A stretch of 64,000 nt of DNA from Portulaca oleracea. Its lineage: Eukaryota; Streptophyta; Magnoliopsida; Caryophyllales; Portulacaceae. Below are positions 45,319 through 57,105 of the stretch, one piece after another. The stretch spans positions 30,207,462 to 30,271,461 of the forward strand of contig CM055872.1 of assembly GCA_029582165.1 (NCBI GenBank), in the 5' to 3' direction. Every line of letters starts with the position of its first letter. Position 1 is the first letter of the stretch. The translations under genes and the position numbers were made by a program. Below the pieces are notes generated by a model. It did no database searches, had not been told where the DNA came from, and saw only the letters and a program-made list of their open reading frames with translations.

Positions 45319-47202
45319 TCACCATAAGACTTGAACTTGTATTTCTCCACCGTGAACGCGTGGGCATTCACGTTGCTTCTCACTTAGTCTTACCACTTTA
45401 CCCTTGTCATTTAGTATGAAACAATGTACCTTGATGACTTGGGCTATTTCCTTCTTTCGAATTCTTGGCCTTTCAACCAAGTGATCCAAGTAGATAGCCC
45501 TTGGATGCTCATGGAAGATATTCTTCATAGGAAGATTCAAAAGGTGGTGGATACTTGGATCCGTTTCTTTCTTCTCCAAATGTGTAAGAATAGGATCCTT
45601 ATACTCTTCATGCCCTTGATTCTCCATCTTCATGATTGACACAATATGACGTTTCTCCTCCTTTTGCCGAGATGGTGGATCAAGAGGTTCCAAAGTGATC
45701 CTCTTTTGGTTGATGGTGAGAGTGTAAGTGTTGGCCCTCCCATCATGTATGACATGTCTATCATATAACCATGGCCTTCCCAACAAAACATGACAAGTAT
45801 CCATGGGAACTATATCACACCATAATGAATCTTGATAATTCTTTCCAATTGAAAGACTCACCAAAACTCGTTGATCCACACGGATGCCTCGCCCAAGGCT
45901 TAGCCATTGTATTGTGTAGGGTGTGGGATGTGGGCTAATCTCCATTTGCAACTTCTTGACCATTGTTGTAGAGCGGCATTGGTGCAACTTCCTCCATCTA
46001 TGATCAAGGAGCATACTCTCCCTTGGATGGTACAACGAGGCGAAATATTGCTTCTCTTTGTAGTTGATCCTTTGGCACATTTGTGATATTCAAGGCCCTT
46101 TCTACCACAAGTAGTTCTCCTTCATCTGGCCCTTCCACATATTCTTCTACTACATCTTCCTCTTCTTTGGCACCAACCCCAACTTCCTCTTCTTCCTCAT
46201 ACTCAGGCTCTCCATAAAAAGCACATTCGTATTCCACCAAAGACACTACTCTTGTTTGGACACTCGAGCATAATGTCCCAACCCTTGGCATCGAAAACAC
46301 CTTCTTGATGCTATGGGTTTGGTCACTTGGTCGTGAGGTTTAGGGATGGATGGGGGCTGATTTTGTGGAGTTTTTGTGGGAATGTGTTTCGTGGATGGTG
46401 GAGGGTTTGGATGGGACGTAGGGTGGGGCGTTTTTTGTGGAGTTTGGTATTGGCTTGAGACTTCTTTCCCCTTATTTCTCCTTTTTTTTTCAACTTTAAG
46501 GGACAAGGAGCTCAATTCATCCAAAGTTTTGTATGGTTGTAATTCCACAACGTGCCTAATCCCATCATTAAGACCAAAAAGATAACGTACCAACGTTTGT
46601 GGCTCGTCCTCCTTTAGATCACACCTCCAAAGTAGATGCTCAAATTCCTTTGTGTACTCCTCCACGCTTCTTCCTCCTTGAACCAATCTTTGCAATTTGT
46701 AGTAGTTGTCACGTAGGTAGCTAGATGGTAGGAACTTTTCTTGGAGCTTTCTTTTCATCTTATCCCACGTACACACCTTATCTTTCCCCTTTGCTTGCCG
46801 CTTCTTTTGCAAGTTTGTCCACCAAATGCTTGCATGCTTTCGTAGCTTTAGGGCAACATACTTGACCTTCTTATCATCTTCCACATCTTTGAGATCAAAG
46901 ACCCTTTCCACGGTTTGTATCCAATCCAAATAAACTTCCGGATCAAGATCACCAACAAATTCGGGGATCTCCACTTTGAAGTCGAACCTTTCCTCCTTTG
47001 GACGTCCATGCCTCTTTCTTGCAACGTCCTCTTCTCCTTCTCCACTTGATGATTTACTTGATACTTCCTCAAGATTCTCCCTTTCTTGAAGGCGCATGTA
47101 GTATGCTACTTGTTTGTTGAGATACTTGATTCTTTGTTTCATCTTCTCAACATCTTCTGGGGACGATGGAGAGGACTTTGTAGGAGAGCTTGCACTCGCC
47201 AT
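45319..47202 (-). pseudogene. G3 gag-pro, frameshifted
   Basis: The gag is open from the ATG at 47202 for 318 codons: MASASSPTKS, capsid (KVEIPEFVGDL, KHASIWWTNL, EFEHLLWRCDLKEDEP) and zinc knuckle start CFRCQGLGHYA. One lesion near 46262 shifts the frame at the knuckle (GGACACTCGAGCAT). The linker and protease follow in two more frames. LIID and GGSC are split by lesions near 46000-46040, while LLGRPWLYDR is intact. Basic tail as in G1. Capsid could be made, protease not. Confidence 0.87.
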
Positions 47203-47510
47203 TAGAACCTATCTTGATTCACAAAGATCACAAGAAACTCATGGAAGGAAGGTTAGCACGGATGGGACGTGGGTATGGGACGGATTTGGGTAGGTTTGTG
47301 TTTGGTTTTTGGGTTCTTTGTGGAGCTTGGGGTTCTTTATGAGTTCTTGATGGGTTCTTGATGAGTTCTTGGAAGAACTATCAAGGGGGACGTGTGATGT
47401 AGGGATGAATGAAATTTTGTGATGGGGAAACGTATGATGGGAAACGTGTGGGAGAGAAAAGATTGTAAAAGATTGTTTCAAGAACTAAGAGATTCAAACT
47501 CCTTAGCTCT
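47203..47510 (-). other. G3 leader
   Basis: Minus-strand untranslated leader with AAGAACTCATCAAGAACCC repeats near 47335-47375. No gene is seen. Confidence 0.65.
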
Positions 47511-48578
47511 TGATGCATAATAGCCTAGCTATATACATCAAGGTTAGCTAAGAGGACTTTGATCTAGCTTCAAGTTACAAAAACATCAACGACATCATCA
47601 ATTACAATGGTTTATTAAGCTCTATACATCAAGGAAGCAAGCATGAAGGACCTTGATGTTATTCTAGCTTACATGGAGTTACTCATATATGGAAGTCATC
47701 AATGAGCTCAAAATACTCGTGATAAGAGTCATTATTGAATTCGCGGCAATGGAGGACCTTATCAAGTACAGTTCGATATTTTGCTCTATAACTCTAGATC
47801 CATACATCTATTGAGGAAATCATCAAAAGACAGATTGGAGCTCTTTCAATAAGCTTTCCAATGGTTTTTGAATCAATGAAAACGGACAAGTATTGAAGGA
47901 GTTATAGCAATTTCTTTCTAGAGTTGTATTTTAGAGTTTATGATGTCATAAATAGGATATATGATGTAATAGTTGATTCTTGGTTTCTTGAACCCTAGGT
48001 ACACGTCCAAGGGGTCCCTAAAGTAGTATAAATAGACCCCTAGGGTGCCATTGTATTCATTCAATTCAAGTCATTCAATAAATCAAATACAAACACAAGG
48101 TGTTGTTTCTCTCTAGTTTTGAGCTAGAGTTTTCGTTTCTCTTGAGGAGAACGAGTATCCTTCTTCTATTCTAAGGTTGGCTACCTTAGATGGTGAAAGG
48201 AAGGAATTGAAGAGTCTTGAAGGTGGTGTGCCTATATCCTTCAAGAGAGCTTCAAATCGCCATTATCATTCAACCATTCAAACGACATTCATCAAGAATT
48301 CATCAAGAACTCATCAAGCATTCAATCATCTTCATTCATTCTTCAAACGTTCAAGGAGTGTCGTTCGTCAACATTTATCAATCGTTTATCTTCATCCATC
48401 GTTCATCAAACTTCCATTTGATCTTGGTAAACGAATTAATCCCTCTTTTCGTTTATCTTCATCCATTATCATTCATTTTTGGATCCTTAAGAACTTTGAG
48501 AAGGGAGATTCTTATCTTCGTTTTTAAAGATCCTTAATCCTTTTGTGTAATGTGATCTTTTGGTCCCATTATGCATCA
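47511..48578 (+). repeat. A4 5' LTR
   Basis: Ends TGATGCATAAT and ATTATGCATCA; TATA box TATAAATA near 48027. U5 is of the standard A type, with AAGAATTCATCAAGAACTCATC near 48294. Confidence 0.94.
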
Positions 48579-48582
48579 AAAT

Positions 48583-48594
48583 TGGTATCAGAGC
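48583..48594 (+). promoter_or_regulatory. A4 primer-binding site
   Basis: TGGTATCAGAGC, intact. Confidence 0.92.
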
Positions 48595-48672
48595 TTAGGA
48601 GATTGATTCTCTTAGTTCTTGATCCACCTTTTTACCATCTTTCCATCACAAACCCATCCCCACCATTCCCCA

Positions 48673-49754
48673 TGATGCATAATAGCCTAGCTATATACAT
48701 CAAGGTTAGCTAAGAGGACCTTGATCTAGCTTCAAGTTACAAAAACATCAACGACATCATCAATTACAATGGTTTATTAAGCTCTATACATCAAGGAAGC
48801 AAGCATGAAGGACCTTGATGTTATTCTAGCTTACATGGAGTTACTCTCATATATGGAAGTCATCAATGAGCTCAAAATACTCTCGTGATAAGAGTCCTTA
48901 TTGAATTCGCGGCAATGGAGGACCTTATCAAGTACAGTTCGATATTTTGCTCTATAACTCTAGATCCATACATCTATTGAGGAAATCATCAAAAGACAGA
49001 TTGGAGCTCTTTCAATAAGCTTTCCAATGGTTTTTGAATCAATGAAAACGGACGAGTATTGAAGGAGTTATAGCAATTTCTTTCTAGAGTTGTATTTTAG
49101 AGTTTATGATGTCATAAATAGGATATATGATGTAATAGTTGATTCTTGGTTTCTTGAACCCTAGGTACACGTCCAAGGTGTCCCTAAAGTAGTATAAATA
49201 GACCCCCTAGGGTGCCATTGTATTCATTCAATCCAAGTCATTCAATAAATCAAATACAAACACAAGGTGTTGTTTTCTCTCTAGTTTTGAGCTAGAGTTT
49301 TCGTTTCTCTTGAGGGAGAACGAGTATCCCCTTCTTCTATTCTAAGGTTGGCTACCTTAGATGGTGAAAGGAAGGAATTGAAGAGTCTTGAAGGTGGTGT
49401 GCCTATATCCTTCAAGAGCTTCAAATCGCCATTATCATTCAACCATTCAAACGACATTCATCAAGAATTCATCAAGAATTCATCAAGAAGTCATCAAGCA
49501 TTCAATCATCTTCATTCATTCTTCAAACGTTCAAGGAGTGTCGTTCATCAACATTTATCAATCGTTTATCTTCATCCATCGTTCATCAAACTTCCATTTG
49601 ATCTTGGTAAACGAATTAATCCCTCTTTCGTTTATCTTCATCCATTATCATTCATTTTGGATCCTTAAGAACTTTGAGAAGGGAGATTCTTATCTTCGTT
49701 TTAAAGATCCTTAATCCTTTGTGTAATGTGATCTTTTGGTCCCATTATGCATCA
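48673..49754 (+). repeat. A5 LTR 1
   Basis: Standard A ends; TATAAATA near 49193. Differs from LTR 2 by CAAGGTGTCCC for CAAGGGGTCCC and by loss of a GA in AAGAGAGCTTC. Confidence 0.94.
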
Positions 49755-50010
49755 AAATTGTATCGAGCTTAGAGATTGATTCTCTTAGTTCTTGATCAAC
49801 CTTTTTACCATCTTTCCATCACAAACCCATCCCCACCATTCCCCATCATCACGCCACCCATAAGTTCTCCCAAGAACTCATAAAGAACCATAAACTCCAC
49901 AAAGAACCCATAGCCCAAACACAATCCGCCCCAAATACAAATCTCGTCCTTTACCCATCAAAGCCCTAAACCATGAATCTTGCAATCTTTTTGCACCAAG
50001 ATTGATCAAG
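49755..50010 (+). other. A5 unit 1 primer-binding site (damaged) and leader
   Basis: The primer site reads TTGTATCGAGC, with the same A loss as in A1 and one G fewer. The C/A-rich leader follows. No gene is seen. Confidence 0.75.
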
Positions 50011-50890
50011 ATGGACGATTCTAGCAAGAATTCCCAACGTGAGCTACAATGCTTGAAGCAACAAATTGATGATCTTGCCAAGCAAATGGAAGAATGTGGA
50101 ATTCTTCCAAAGGGATCAAGAAGCGCAAAATCACGTGTGGTTCACTCTTCTAATGATGAATATGAAGCTCCTTACGAATGGAGCACACGCGTTTGAATAA
50201 GAAGAAGGGATATCATGTCCAAGAAGAATTTTCGCCAATCAAAAGAGACCACATCATCAAACTTGCAAGAATGAAGCAAGGGAGCATGGACGTGGTTCCA
50301 TACGATACAATTCTGAATGCAACTATGGAAGTATGCTCTTGAGGAGGATGACCCCAAGTCTTGGTATGTTACTTAAGTGGTCTTAATGATTACATTGGAG
50401 ATATTGTTGTATGTCAATTTTATTCAAACTTGGAAGAGTTAAGTTCTTTGGCTTTTAATGTTGAGATGGAGGCAAAGATGAAAGAAACTTGGGGTGAGAA
50501 CCATCTACAACTAAAACCAAACATACCAACCACAAACCCCACGCCAAGAACATCCCAAAACAGCCCCAAATCAATCCCAAACCTCACGTCGAAAGACCTA
50601 CAAAACAGCCCCTACAACATCCTATCCATAGCTCCACAAAACAAGCCTTAGACCTCTCTATACCTACTGCCCAAAACTCCTCAAATCAGCCCAAAACCTT
50701 CCCACTCCTATTGTCCAAGAAAAGGAAATCATTGTTCCAAGTACATGTCTACATTGCCAAAGTTTTGATCATATTGAAAGTGCATGTCCTAAGGAGAAAG
50801 AAGTATCTTTGGTTGATTGTCAAACATCATTAAGCATGCAACCAGAAATTGAAAGTGTGGTATTTGATGTATTTGAGAGCATGAGGATGT
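50011..50890 (+). pseudogene. A5 unit 1 gag pseudogene
   Basis: Family-A gag starting MDDSSKNSQR near 50011, broken at CACACGCGTTTG (50186) and again near 50300, 50350 and 50530. The zinc knuckle coding region (from about 50744) is intact locally. Confidence 0.82.
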
Positions 50891-51734
50891 TCATAAACTT
50901 GGCATAAATGAGGTATGTAGCGTGCCTCATGAAGTACGAGGAAGAAAAAGAAGAGGATATTGTACTAGAAACGATGTATGTAGAAGAATTAAGTGGAGAA
51001 GAGTTGCTTGTTGTAAGTAGAGTCTTGAAAGAGGCTAGTGTATCAAATGATCTACAACAAAGAGAGCCTATTTCTTACTCTCAATATACCATTCAAGAAG
51101 AAGTATGTCCATTGAATCAAGAGGAGAAGATTGTACTTCCCATTGTATTATTTACGAGTGCATTGATCTTGACATTGACGTTTCTACAAAGAGGATCAAA
51201 ATGAAGGATTTGGAGAGCTATTCACTTCCTACTCTACACGTTTATGACGACAACATACACCTTGATCCAAGAAGTTTAGTAAGTCTTTGTTTTTACAAGA
51301 TTTGCAAAGATTCATTATATTGTAATATTACTTCTATGGATTTTTGTTATACTTTGTTTGGAAAATCAAAGTTGTATGATTGGAGTATCATGCTCCAAGA
51401 GACGTCCTTATTACCCTCTTGTAACTCATGGCCCACGGAGGATCAAAGCATTCTTATGACACTTATGGAGAATAAGTATCATGAATTTGAAGAACCAAGG
51501 AGTCTAATTCTTACACCAATGGAGGTTGGAAACCGTAAGCGTATAAAGGATCAAGATCCTATGCCATCACTTGTTCTCATTTGTGAATATTTGGATGAAA
51601 GACAAGCACCATCGACAAGTGACTTCTCTCACTTATCTCTTTGGGATCAAGCTCAATTCGTGCATAACTACATCAACGGTTTTGATTCTCATAGTATGCA
51701 ACATATTTTGAAAGAGTATGTACCATTACAATGT
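50891..51734 (+). pseudogene. A5 unit 1 protease remnant
   Basis: Fragments EELLVVSRVLKEASVSNDLQQ, FYKICKDSLYCNITSMDFCYTLFGKSKLYDW and the segment ending YVPLQC. It closely matches A6. The DGG is absent. Confidence 0.7.
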
Positions 51735-52190
51735 TGTGATATTTGCAATCCTTCTATACTATATGGAGATGAAAGCTTGAATTCTAAGGTTGAAGTACCA
51801 TGGATTCAAGGAAGTCTTACTATTGTCTTCATCATGAGTTATGAGCTTATGAATCTATACTTTGAAGTTGAGAAGTTATATGAGGTTTCTACATTCTCTA
51901 TGAAGAAACGAGATTTGAAGTTCCATAATGTCATTGGATTAGTTATGAAAATTTGGAAGAAAGTGGAAGTTCAAGTCAAGCATCAAAGGAATCTATGATG
52001 ATTTCAAAGCGTTTAAGAAGAGAGTTTGTAGTCTCTTCAAGAAGCAAGTTGTGGGAACAACACATATGGAAAGACATCTTACAAAGAAGGAAGAAGGGCT
52101 TTGAAGAAGAAGTTTATATATGATCACTTGTGAGTACGAATCAAAGAAGTTTTGTGATTAAAGTTATATGGTGTTTTCTTTAAAGAAAGT
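51726..52190 (+). pseudogene. A5 unit 1 deletion join and integrase tail
   Basis: At TTACAATGT (51726-51734) the frame passes from the protease remnant directly to CCDICNPSILYGDE, the end of the integrase zinc domain. In A6 the two TTACAATGT copies (60158 and 61132) are 974 bp apart, so everything between was deleted. The basic KFHNVIGLVMKIWKKV and KGIYDDFKAFKKRV tail follows. Confidence 0.85.
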
Positions 52191-52197
52191 CTTGTCT

Positions 52198-52230
52198 AAA
52201 GTTTGAGGCAAACTTTTTCAACCGGGAGAA
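52198..52230 (+). promoter_or_regulatory. A5 unit 1 hairpin and polypurine tract
   Basis: AAAGTTTGAGGCAAACTTT (8-bp stem) followed by TTCAACCGGGAGAA, abutting LTR 2. Confidence 0.82.
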
Positions 52231-53312
52231 TGATGCATAATAGCCTAGCTATATACATCAAGGTTAGCTAAGAGGACCTTGATCTAGCTTCAAGTTACAA
52301 AACATCAACGACATCATCAATTACAATGGTTTATTAAGCTCTATACATCAAGGAAGCAAGCATGAAGGACCTTGATGTTATTCTAGCTACATGGAGTTAC
52401 TCATATATGGAAGTCATCAATGAGCTCAAAATACTCTCGATAAGAGTCCTTATTGAATTAGCGGCAATGGAGGACCTTATCAAGTACAGTTCGATATTTT
52501 GCTCTATAACTCTAGATCCATACATCTATTGAGGAAATCATCAAAAGACAGATTGGAGCTCTTTCAATAAGCTTTCCAATGGTTTTTGAATCAATGAAAA
52601 CGGACGAGTATTGAAGGAGTTATAGCAATTTCTTTCTAGAGTTGTATTTTAGAGTTTATGATGTCATAAATAGGATATATGATGTAATAGTTGATTCTTG
52701 GTTTCTTGAACCCTAGGTACACGTCCAAGGGGTCCCTAAAGTAGTATAAATAGACCCCCTAGGGTGCCATTGTATTCATTCAATCCAAGTCATTCAATAA
52801 ATCAAATACAAACACAAGGTGTTGTTTTCTCTCTAGTTTTGAGCTAGAGTTTTCGTTTCTCTTGAGGGAGAACGAGTATCCCCTTCTTCTATTCTAAGGT
52901 TGGCTACCTTAGATGGTGAAAGGAAGGAATTGAAGAGTCTTGAAGGTGGTGTGCCTATATCCTTCAAGAGAGCTTCAAATCGCCATTATCATTCAACCAT
53001 TCAAACGACATTCATCAAGAATTCATCAAGAATTCATCAAGAAGTCATCAAGCATTCAATCATCTTCATTCATTCTTCAAACGTTCAAGGAGTGTCGTTC
53101 ATCAACATTTATCAATCGTTTATCTTCATCCATCGTTCATCAAACTTCCATTTGATCTTGGTAAACGAATTAATCCCTCTTTTCGTTTATCTTCATCCAT
53201 TATCATTCATTTTTGGATCCTTAAGAACTTTGAGAAGGGAGATTCTTATCTTCGTTTTTAAAGATCCTTAATCCTTTTGTGTAATGTGATCTTTTGGTCC
53301 CATTATGCATCA
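52231..53312 (+). repeat. A5 LTR 2 (shared middle LTR)
   Basis: Preceded by a polypurine tract and followed by a primer-binding site, so it serves as 3' LTR of unit 1 and 5' LTR of unit 2. Confidence 0.94.
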
Positions 53313-53316
53313 AAAT

Positions 53317-53328
53317 TGGTATCAGAGC
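53317..53328 (+). promoter_or_regulatory. A5 unit 2 primer-binding site
   Basis: TGGTATCAGAGC, intact. Confidence 0.92.
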
Positions 53329-53572
53329 TTAGGAGATTGATTCTCTTAGTTCTTGATCAACCTTTTTACCATCTTTCCATCACAAACCCATCCCCACCAT
53401 TCCCCATCATCACGCCACCCATAAGTTCTCCCAAGAACTCATAAAGAACCATAAACTCCACAAAGAACCCATAGCCCAAACACAATCCGCCCCAAATACA
53501 AATATCTGTCCTTTACCCATCCAAAGCCCTAAACCGTGAATCTTGCAATCTTTTGCACCAAGATTGATCAAG

Positions 53573-54442
53573 ATGGACGATTCTAGCCAGAATTCCCAAC
53601 GTGAGCTACAATGCTTGAAGCAACAAATTGATGATCTTGCCAAGCAAATGGAAGAATGTGGAATTCTTACAAAGGGATCAAGAAGCGCAAAATCACGTGT
53701 GGTTCACTCTTCTAATGATGAATATGAAGCTCCTTACGAATGGAGCACACGTTTGAATAAGAAGAAGGGATATCATGTCCAAGAAGAATTTTCGCCAATC
53801 AAAAGAGACCACATCATCAAACTTGCAAGAATGAAGCAAGGGAGCATGGACGTGGTTCCATACACGATACAATTCAGAATGCAACTATGGAAGTATGCTC
53901 TTGAGGAGGATGACCCCCAAGTCTTGGTATGTTACTTAAGTGGTCTTAATGATTACATTGGAGATATTGTTGTATGTCAATTTTATTCAAACTTGGAAGA
54001 GTTAAGTTCTTTGGCTTTTAATGTTGAGATGGAGGCAAAGATGAAAGAAACTTGGGGTGAGAACCATCTACAACTAAAACCAAACATACCAACCACAAAA
54101 CCCCACGCCAAGAACATCCCAAAACAGCCCCAAATCAATCCCAAACCTCACGTCGAAAGACCTACAAAACAGCCCCTACAACATCCTATCCATAGCTCCA
54201 CAAAACAAGCCTTAGACCTCTCTATACCTACTGCCCAAAACTCCTCAAATCAGCCCAAAAACCTTCCCACTCCTATTGTCCAAGAAAAGGAAATCATTGT
54301 TCCAAGTACATGTCTACATTGCCAAAGTTTTGATCATATTGAAAGTGCATGTCCTAAGGAGAAAGAAGTATCTTTGGTTGATTGTCAAACATCATTAAGC
54401 ATGCAACCGAAATTGAAAGTGTGGTATTTGATGTATTTGTGA
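53573..54442 (+). CDS. A5 unit 2 gag (N-truncated capsid, zinc knuckle)
   Basis: Open for about 289 codons from MDDSSQNSQR. It has the N-terminal coiled-coil-like LQCLKQQIDDLAKQMEECG, capsid C-terminal part (QVLVCYLSGLNDYIG), proline/lysine-rich linker and zinc knuckle CLHCQSFDHIESAC. The last residues (KLKVWYLMYL) come from a frameshift after SLSMQP. Compared with P2, the capsid N-terminal half (from VEIPEFDG to KASIWW) is absent. It may still bind RNA. Confidence 0.78.
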   Translation: MDDSSQNSQRELQCLKQQIDDLAKQMEECGILTKGSRSAKSRVVHSSNDEYEAPYEWSTRLNKKKGYHVQEEFSPIKRDHIIKLARMKQGSMDVVPYTIQFRMQLWKYALEEDDPQVLVCYLSGLNDYIGDIVVCQFYSNLEELSSLAFNVEMEAKMKETWGENHLQLKPNIPTTKPHAKNIPKQPQINPKPHVERPTKQPLQHPIHSSTKQALDLSIPTAQNSSNQPKNLPTPIVQEKEIIVPSTCLHCQSFDHIESACPKEKEVSLVDCQTSLSMQPKLKVWYLMYL

Positions 54443-55293
54443 GCATGAGGATGTTCATAAACTTGGCATAAATGAGGTATGTAGCGTGCCTCATGAAGTA
54501 CACGAGGAAGAAAAAGAAGAGGATATTGTACTAGAAACGATGTATGTAGAAGAATTAAGAGGAGAAGAGTTGCTTGTTGTAAGTAGAGTCTTGAAAGAGA
54601 CTAGTGTATCAAATGATCTACAACAAAGAGAGCCTATTTCTTACTCTCAATATACCATTCAAAAGAAGTATGTCCATTGAATCAAGAGGGAGAAGATTGT
54701 ACTTCCCATTGTAGTATTGACGAGGGCATTGATCTTGACATTGACGTTTCTACAAAGAGGATCAAAATGAAGGATTTGGAGAGCTATTCACTTCCTACTC
54801 TACACGTTTATGACGACAACATACACCTTGATCCAAGAAGTTTAGTAAGTCTTTGTTTTACAAGATTTGCAAAGATTCATTATATTGTAATATTACTTCT
54901 ATGGATTTTTGTTATACTTTGTTTGGAAAATCAAAGTTGTATGATTGGAGTATCATGCTCCAAGAGACGTCCTTATTACCCTCTTGTAACTCATGGCCCA
55001 CGGAGGATCAAAGCATTCTTATGACACTTATGGAGAATAAGTATCATGAATTTGAAGAACCAAGGAGTCTAATTCTTACACCAATGGAGGTTGGAAACCG
55101 TATAAAGGATCAAGATCCTATGCCATCACTTGTTCTCATTTGTGAATATTTGGATGAAAGACAAGCACCATCGACAAGTGACTTCTCTCACTTATCTCTT
55201 TGGGATCAAGCTCAATTCGTGCATAACTACATCAACGGTTTTGATTCTCATAGTATGCAACATATTTTGAAAGAGTATGTACCATTACAATGT
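54443..55293 (+). pseudogene. A5 unit 2 protease remnant
   Basis: The same relic as unit 1, with a different set of small frame breaks near 54667, 54690 and 54857. Confidence 0.7.
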
Positions 55294-55740
55294 TGTGATA
55301 TTTGCAATCCTTCTATACTATATGGAGATGAAAGCTTGAATTCTAAGGTTGAAGTACCATGGATTCAAGGAAGTCTTACTATTGTCTTCATCATGAGTTA
55401 CGAGCTTATGAATCTATACTTTGAAGTTGAGAAGTTATGAGGTTTCTACATTCTCTATGAAGAAGCGAGATTTGAAGTTCCATAATGTCATTGGATTAGT
55501 TATGAGAAAATTTGGAAGAAAGTGGAAGTTCAAGTCAAGCATCAAAGGAATCTATGATGATTTCAAAGCGTTTAAGAAGAGAGTTTGTAGTCTCTTCAAG
55601 AAGCAAGTTGACGGAACAACACATATGGAAAGACATCTTACAAAGAAGGAAGAAGGGCTTTGAAGAAGAAGTTTATATATGATCACTTGTGAGTACGAAT
55701 CAAAGAAGTTTTGTGATTAAAGTTATATGGTGTTTTTCTT
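55285..55740 (+). pseudogene. A5 unit 2 deletion join and integrase tail
   Basis: The identical join at TTACAATGT (55285-55293) followed by CCDICNPSILYGDE. The tail continues RKFGRKWKFKSSIKGIYDDFKAFKKRVCSLF to about 55660, better preserved than in unit 1 but shifted near 55437. Confidence 0.85.
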
Positions 55741-55757
55741 TAAAGAAAGTCTTGTCT

Positions 55758-55792
55758 AAAGTTTGAGGCAAACTTTTTCAACAGGGGGAGAA
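55758..55792 (+). promoter_or_regulatory. A5 unit 2 hairpin and polypurine tract
   Basis: AAAGTTTGAGGCAAACTTT followed by TTCAACAGGGGGAGAA, abutting LTR 3. Confidence 0.82.
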
Positions 55793-56875
55793 TGATGCAT
55801 AATAGCCTAGCTATATACATCAAGGTTAGCTAAGAGGACCTTGATCTAGCTTCAAGTTACAAAACATCAACGACATCATCAATTACAATGGTTTATTAAG
55901 CTCTATACATCAAGGAAGCAAGCATGAAGGACCTTGATGTTATTCTAGCTACATGGAGTTACTCTCATATATGGAAGTCATCAATGAGCTCAAAATACTC
56001 TCGTGATAAGAGTCCTTATTGAATTCACGGCAATGGAGGACCTTATCAAGTACAGTTCGATATTTTGCTCTATAACTCTAGATCCATACATCTATTGAGG
56101 AAATCATCAAAAGACAGATTGGAGCTCTTTCAATAAGCTTTCCAATGGTTTTGAATCAATGAAAACGGACAGTATTGAAGGAGTTATAGCAATTTCTTTC
56201 TAGAGTTGTATTTTAGAGTTTATGATGTCATAAATAGGATATATGATGTAATAGTTGATTCTTGGTTTCTTGAACCCTAGGTACACGTCAAGGGGTCCCT
56301 AAAGTAGTATAAATAGACCCCCTAGGGTGCCATTGTATTCATTCAATCCAAGTCATTCAATAAATCAAATACAAACACAAGGTGTTGTTTTCTCTCTAGT
56401 TTTGAGCTAGAGTTTTCGTTTCTCTTGAGGGAGAACGAGTATCCCCTTCTTCTATTCTAAGGTTGGCTACCTTAGATGGTGAAAGGAAGGAATTGAAGAG
56501 TCTTGAAGGTGGTGTGCCTATATCCTTCAAGAGAGCTTCAAATCGCCATTATCATTCAACCATTCAAACGACATTCATCAAGAATTCATCAAGAATTCAT
56601 CAAGAAGTCATCAAGCATTCAATCATCTTCATTCATTCTTCAAACGTTCAAGGAGTGTCGTTCATCAACATTTATCAATCGTTTATCTTCATCCATCGTT
56701 CATCAAACTTCCATTTGATCTTGGTAAACGAATTAATCCCTCTTTTCGTTTATCTTCATCCATTATCATTCATTTTTGGATCCTTAAGAACTTTGAGAAG
56801 GGAGATTCTTATCTTCGTTTTTAAAGATCCTTAATCCTTTTGTGTAATGTGATCTTTTGGTCCCATTATGCATCA
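55793..56875 (+). repeat. A5 LTR 3
   Basis: Standard A ends, followed directly by the TSD CCCCA and the A4 leader rather than by a primer-binding site. That marks the end of the tandem. Confidence 0.94.
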
Positions 56876-57105
56876 CCCCATCATCACGCCACCCATAAGT
56901 TCTCCCAAGAACTCATAAAGAACTCATAAAGAACCATAAACTCCACAAAGAACCCATAGCCCAAACACAATCCGCCCCAAATACAAATCTCTCGTCCTTT
57001 ACCCATCCAAAGCCCCTAAACCATGAATCTTGCAATCTTTTTGCACCAAGATTGATCAAGATGGACGATTCTAGCAAGAATTCCCAACGTGAGCTACAAT
57101 GCTTG
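56876..57105 (+). mobile_element. A4, second part (leader and gag start)
   Basis: The A4 leader resumes with CCCCATCATCACGCC. The gag ATG is at 57061 and 15 codons follow (MDDSSKNSQRELQCL), then A6 interrupts after GCTTG (57101-57105), its probable TSD. Confidence 0.88.

Larger units (their letters stand above)
44208..47510 (-). mobile_element. G3: family-G element (-), 5' end displaced by A4
   Basis: The minus-strand order is leader, gag-pro, polypurine tract, 3' LTR. The 5' LTR lies outside because A4 inserted inside its primer-binding site: only GCTCT of GCTCTGATACCA remains at 47506-47510. CAAAA (44203-44207) would be the TSD. U3 is of the G1 subtype, U5 more like G2. Confidence 0.92.
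47511..48672 (+). mobile_element. A4: family-A element, first part
   Basis: LTR, intact primer-binding site and the first ~80 bp of leader. A5 then interrupts; A4 resumes at 56881-57105 and is interrupted again by A6. Inserted in the G3 primer-binding site with GCTCT as probable TSD. The rest lies outside the window. Confidence 0.88.
48673..56875 (+). mobile_element. A5: three-LTR tandem element (LTR-interior-LTR-interior-LTR), TSD CCCCA
   Basis: Two family-A interiors share a middle LTR and the whole 8.2-kb block has one pair of TSDs, CCCCA at 48668-48672 and 56876-56880. Both interiors carry the same ~974-bp deletion (see 51726 and 55285). All three LTRs share the marker AAGAAGTCATC. It therefore behaves as one unit, formed by recombination between identical copies or integration of a dimer. 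Confidence 0.93.
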
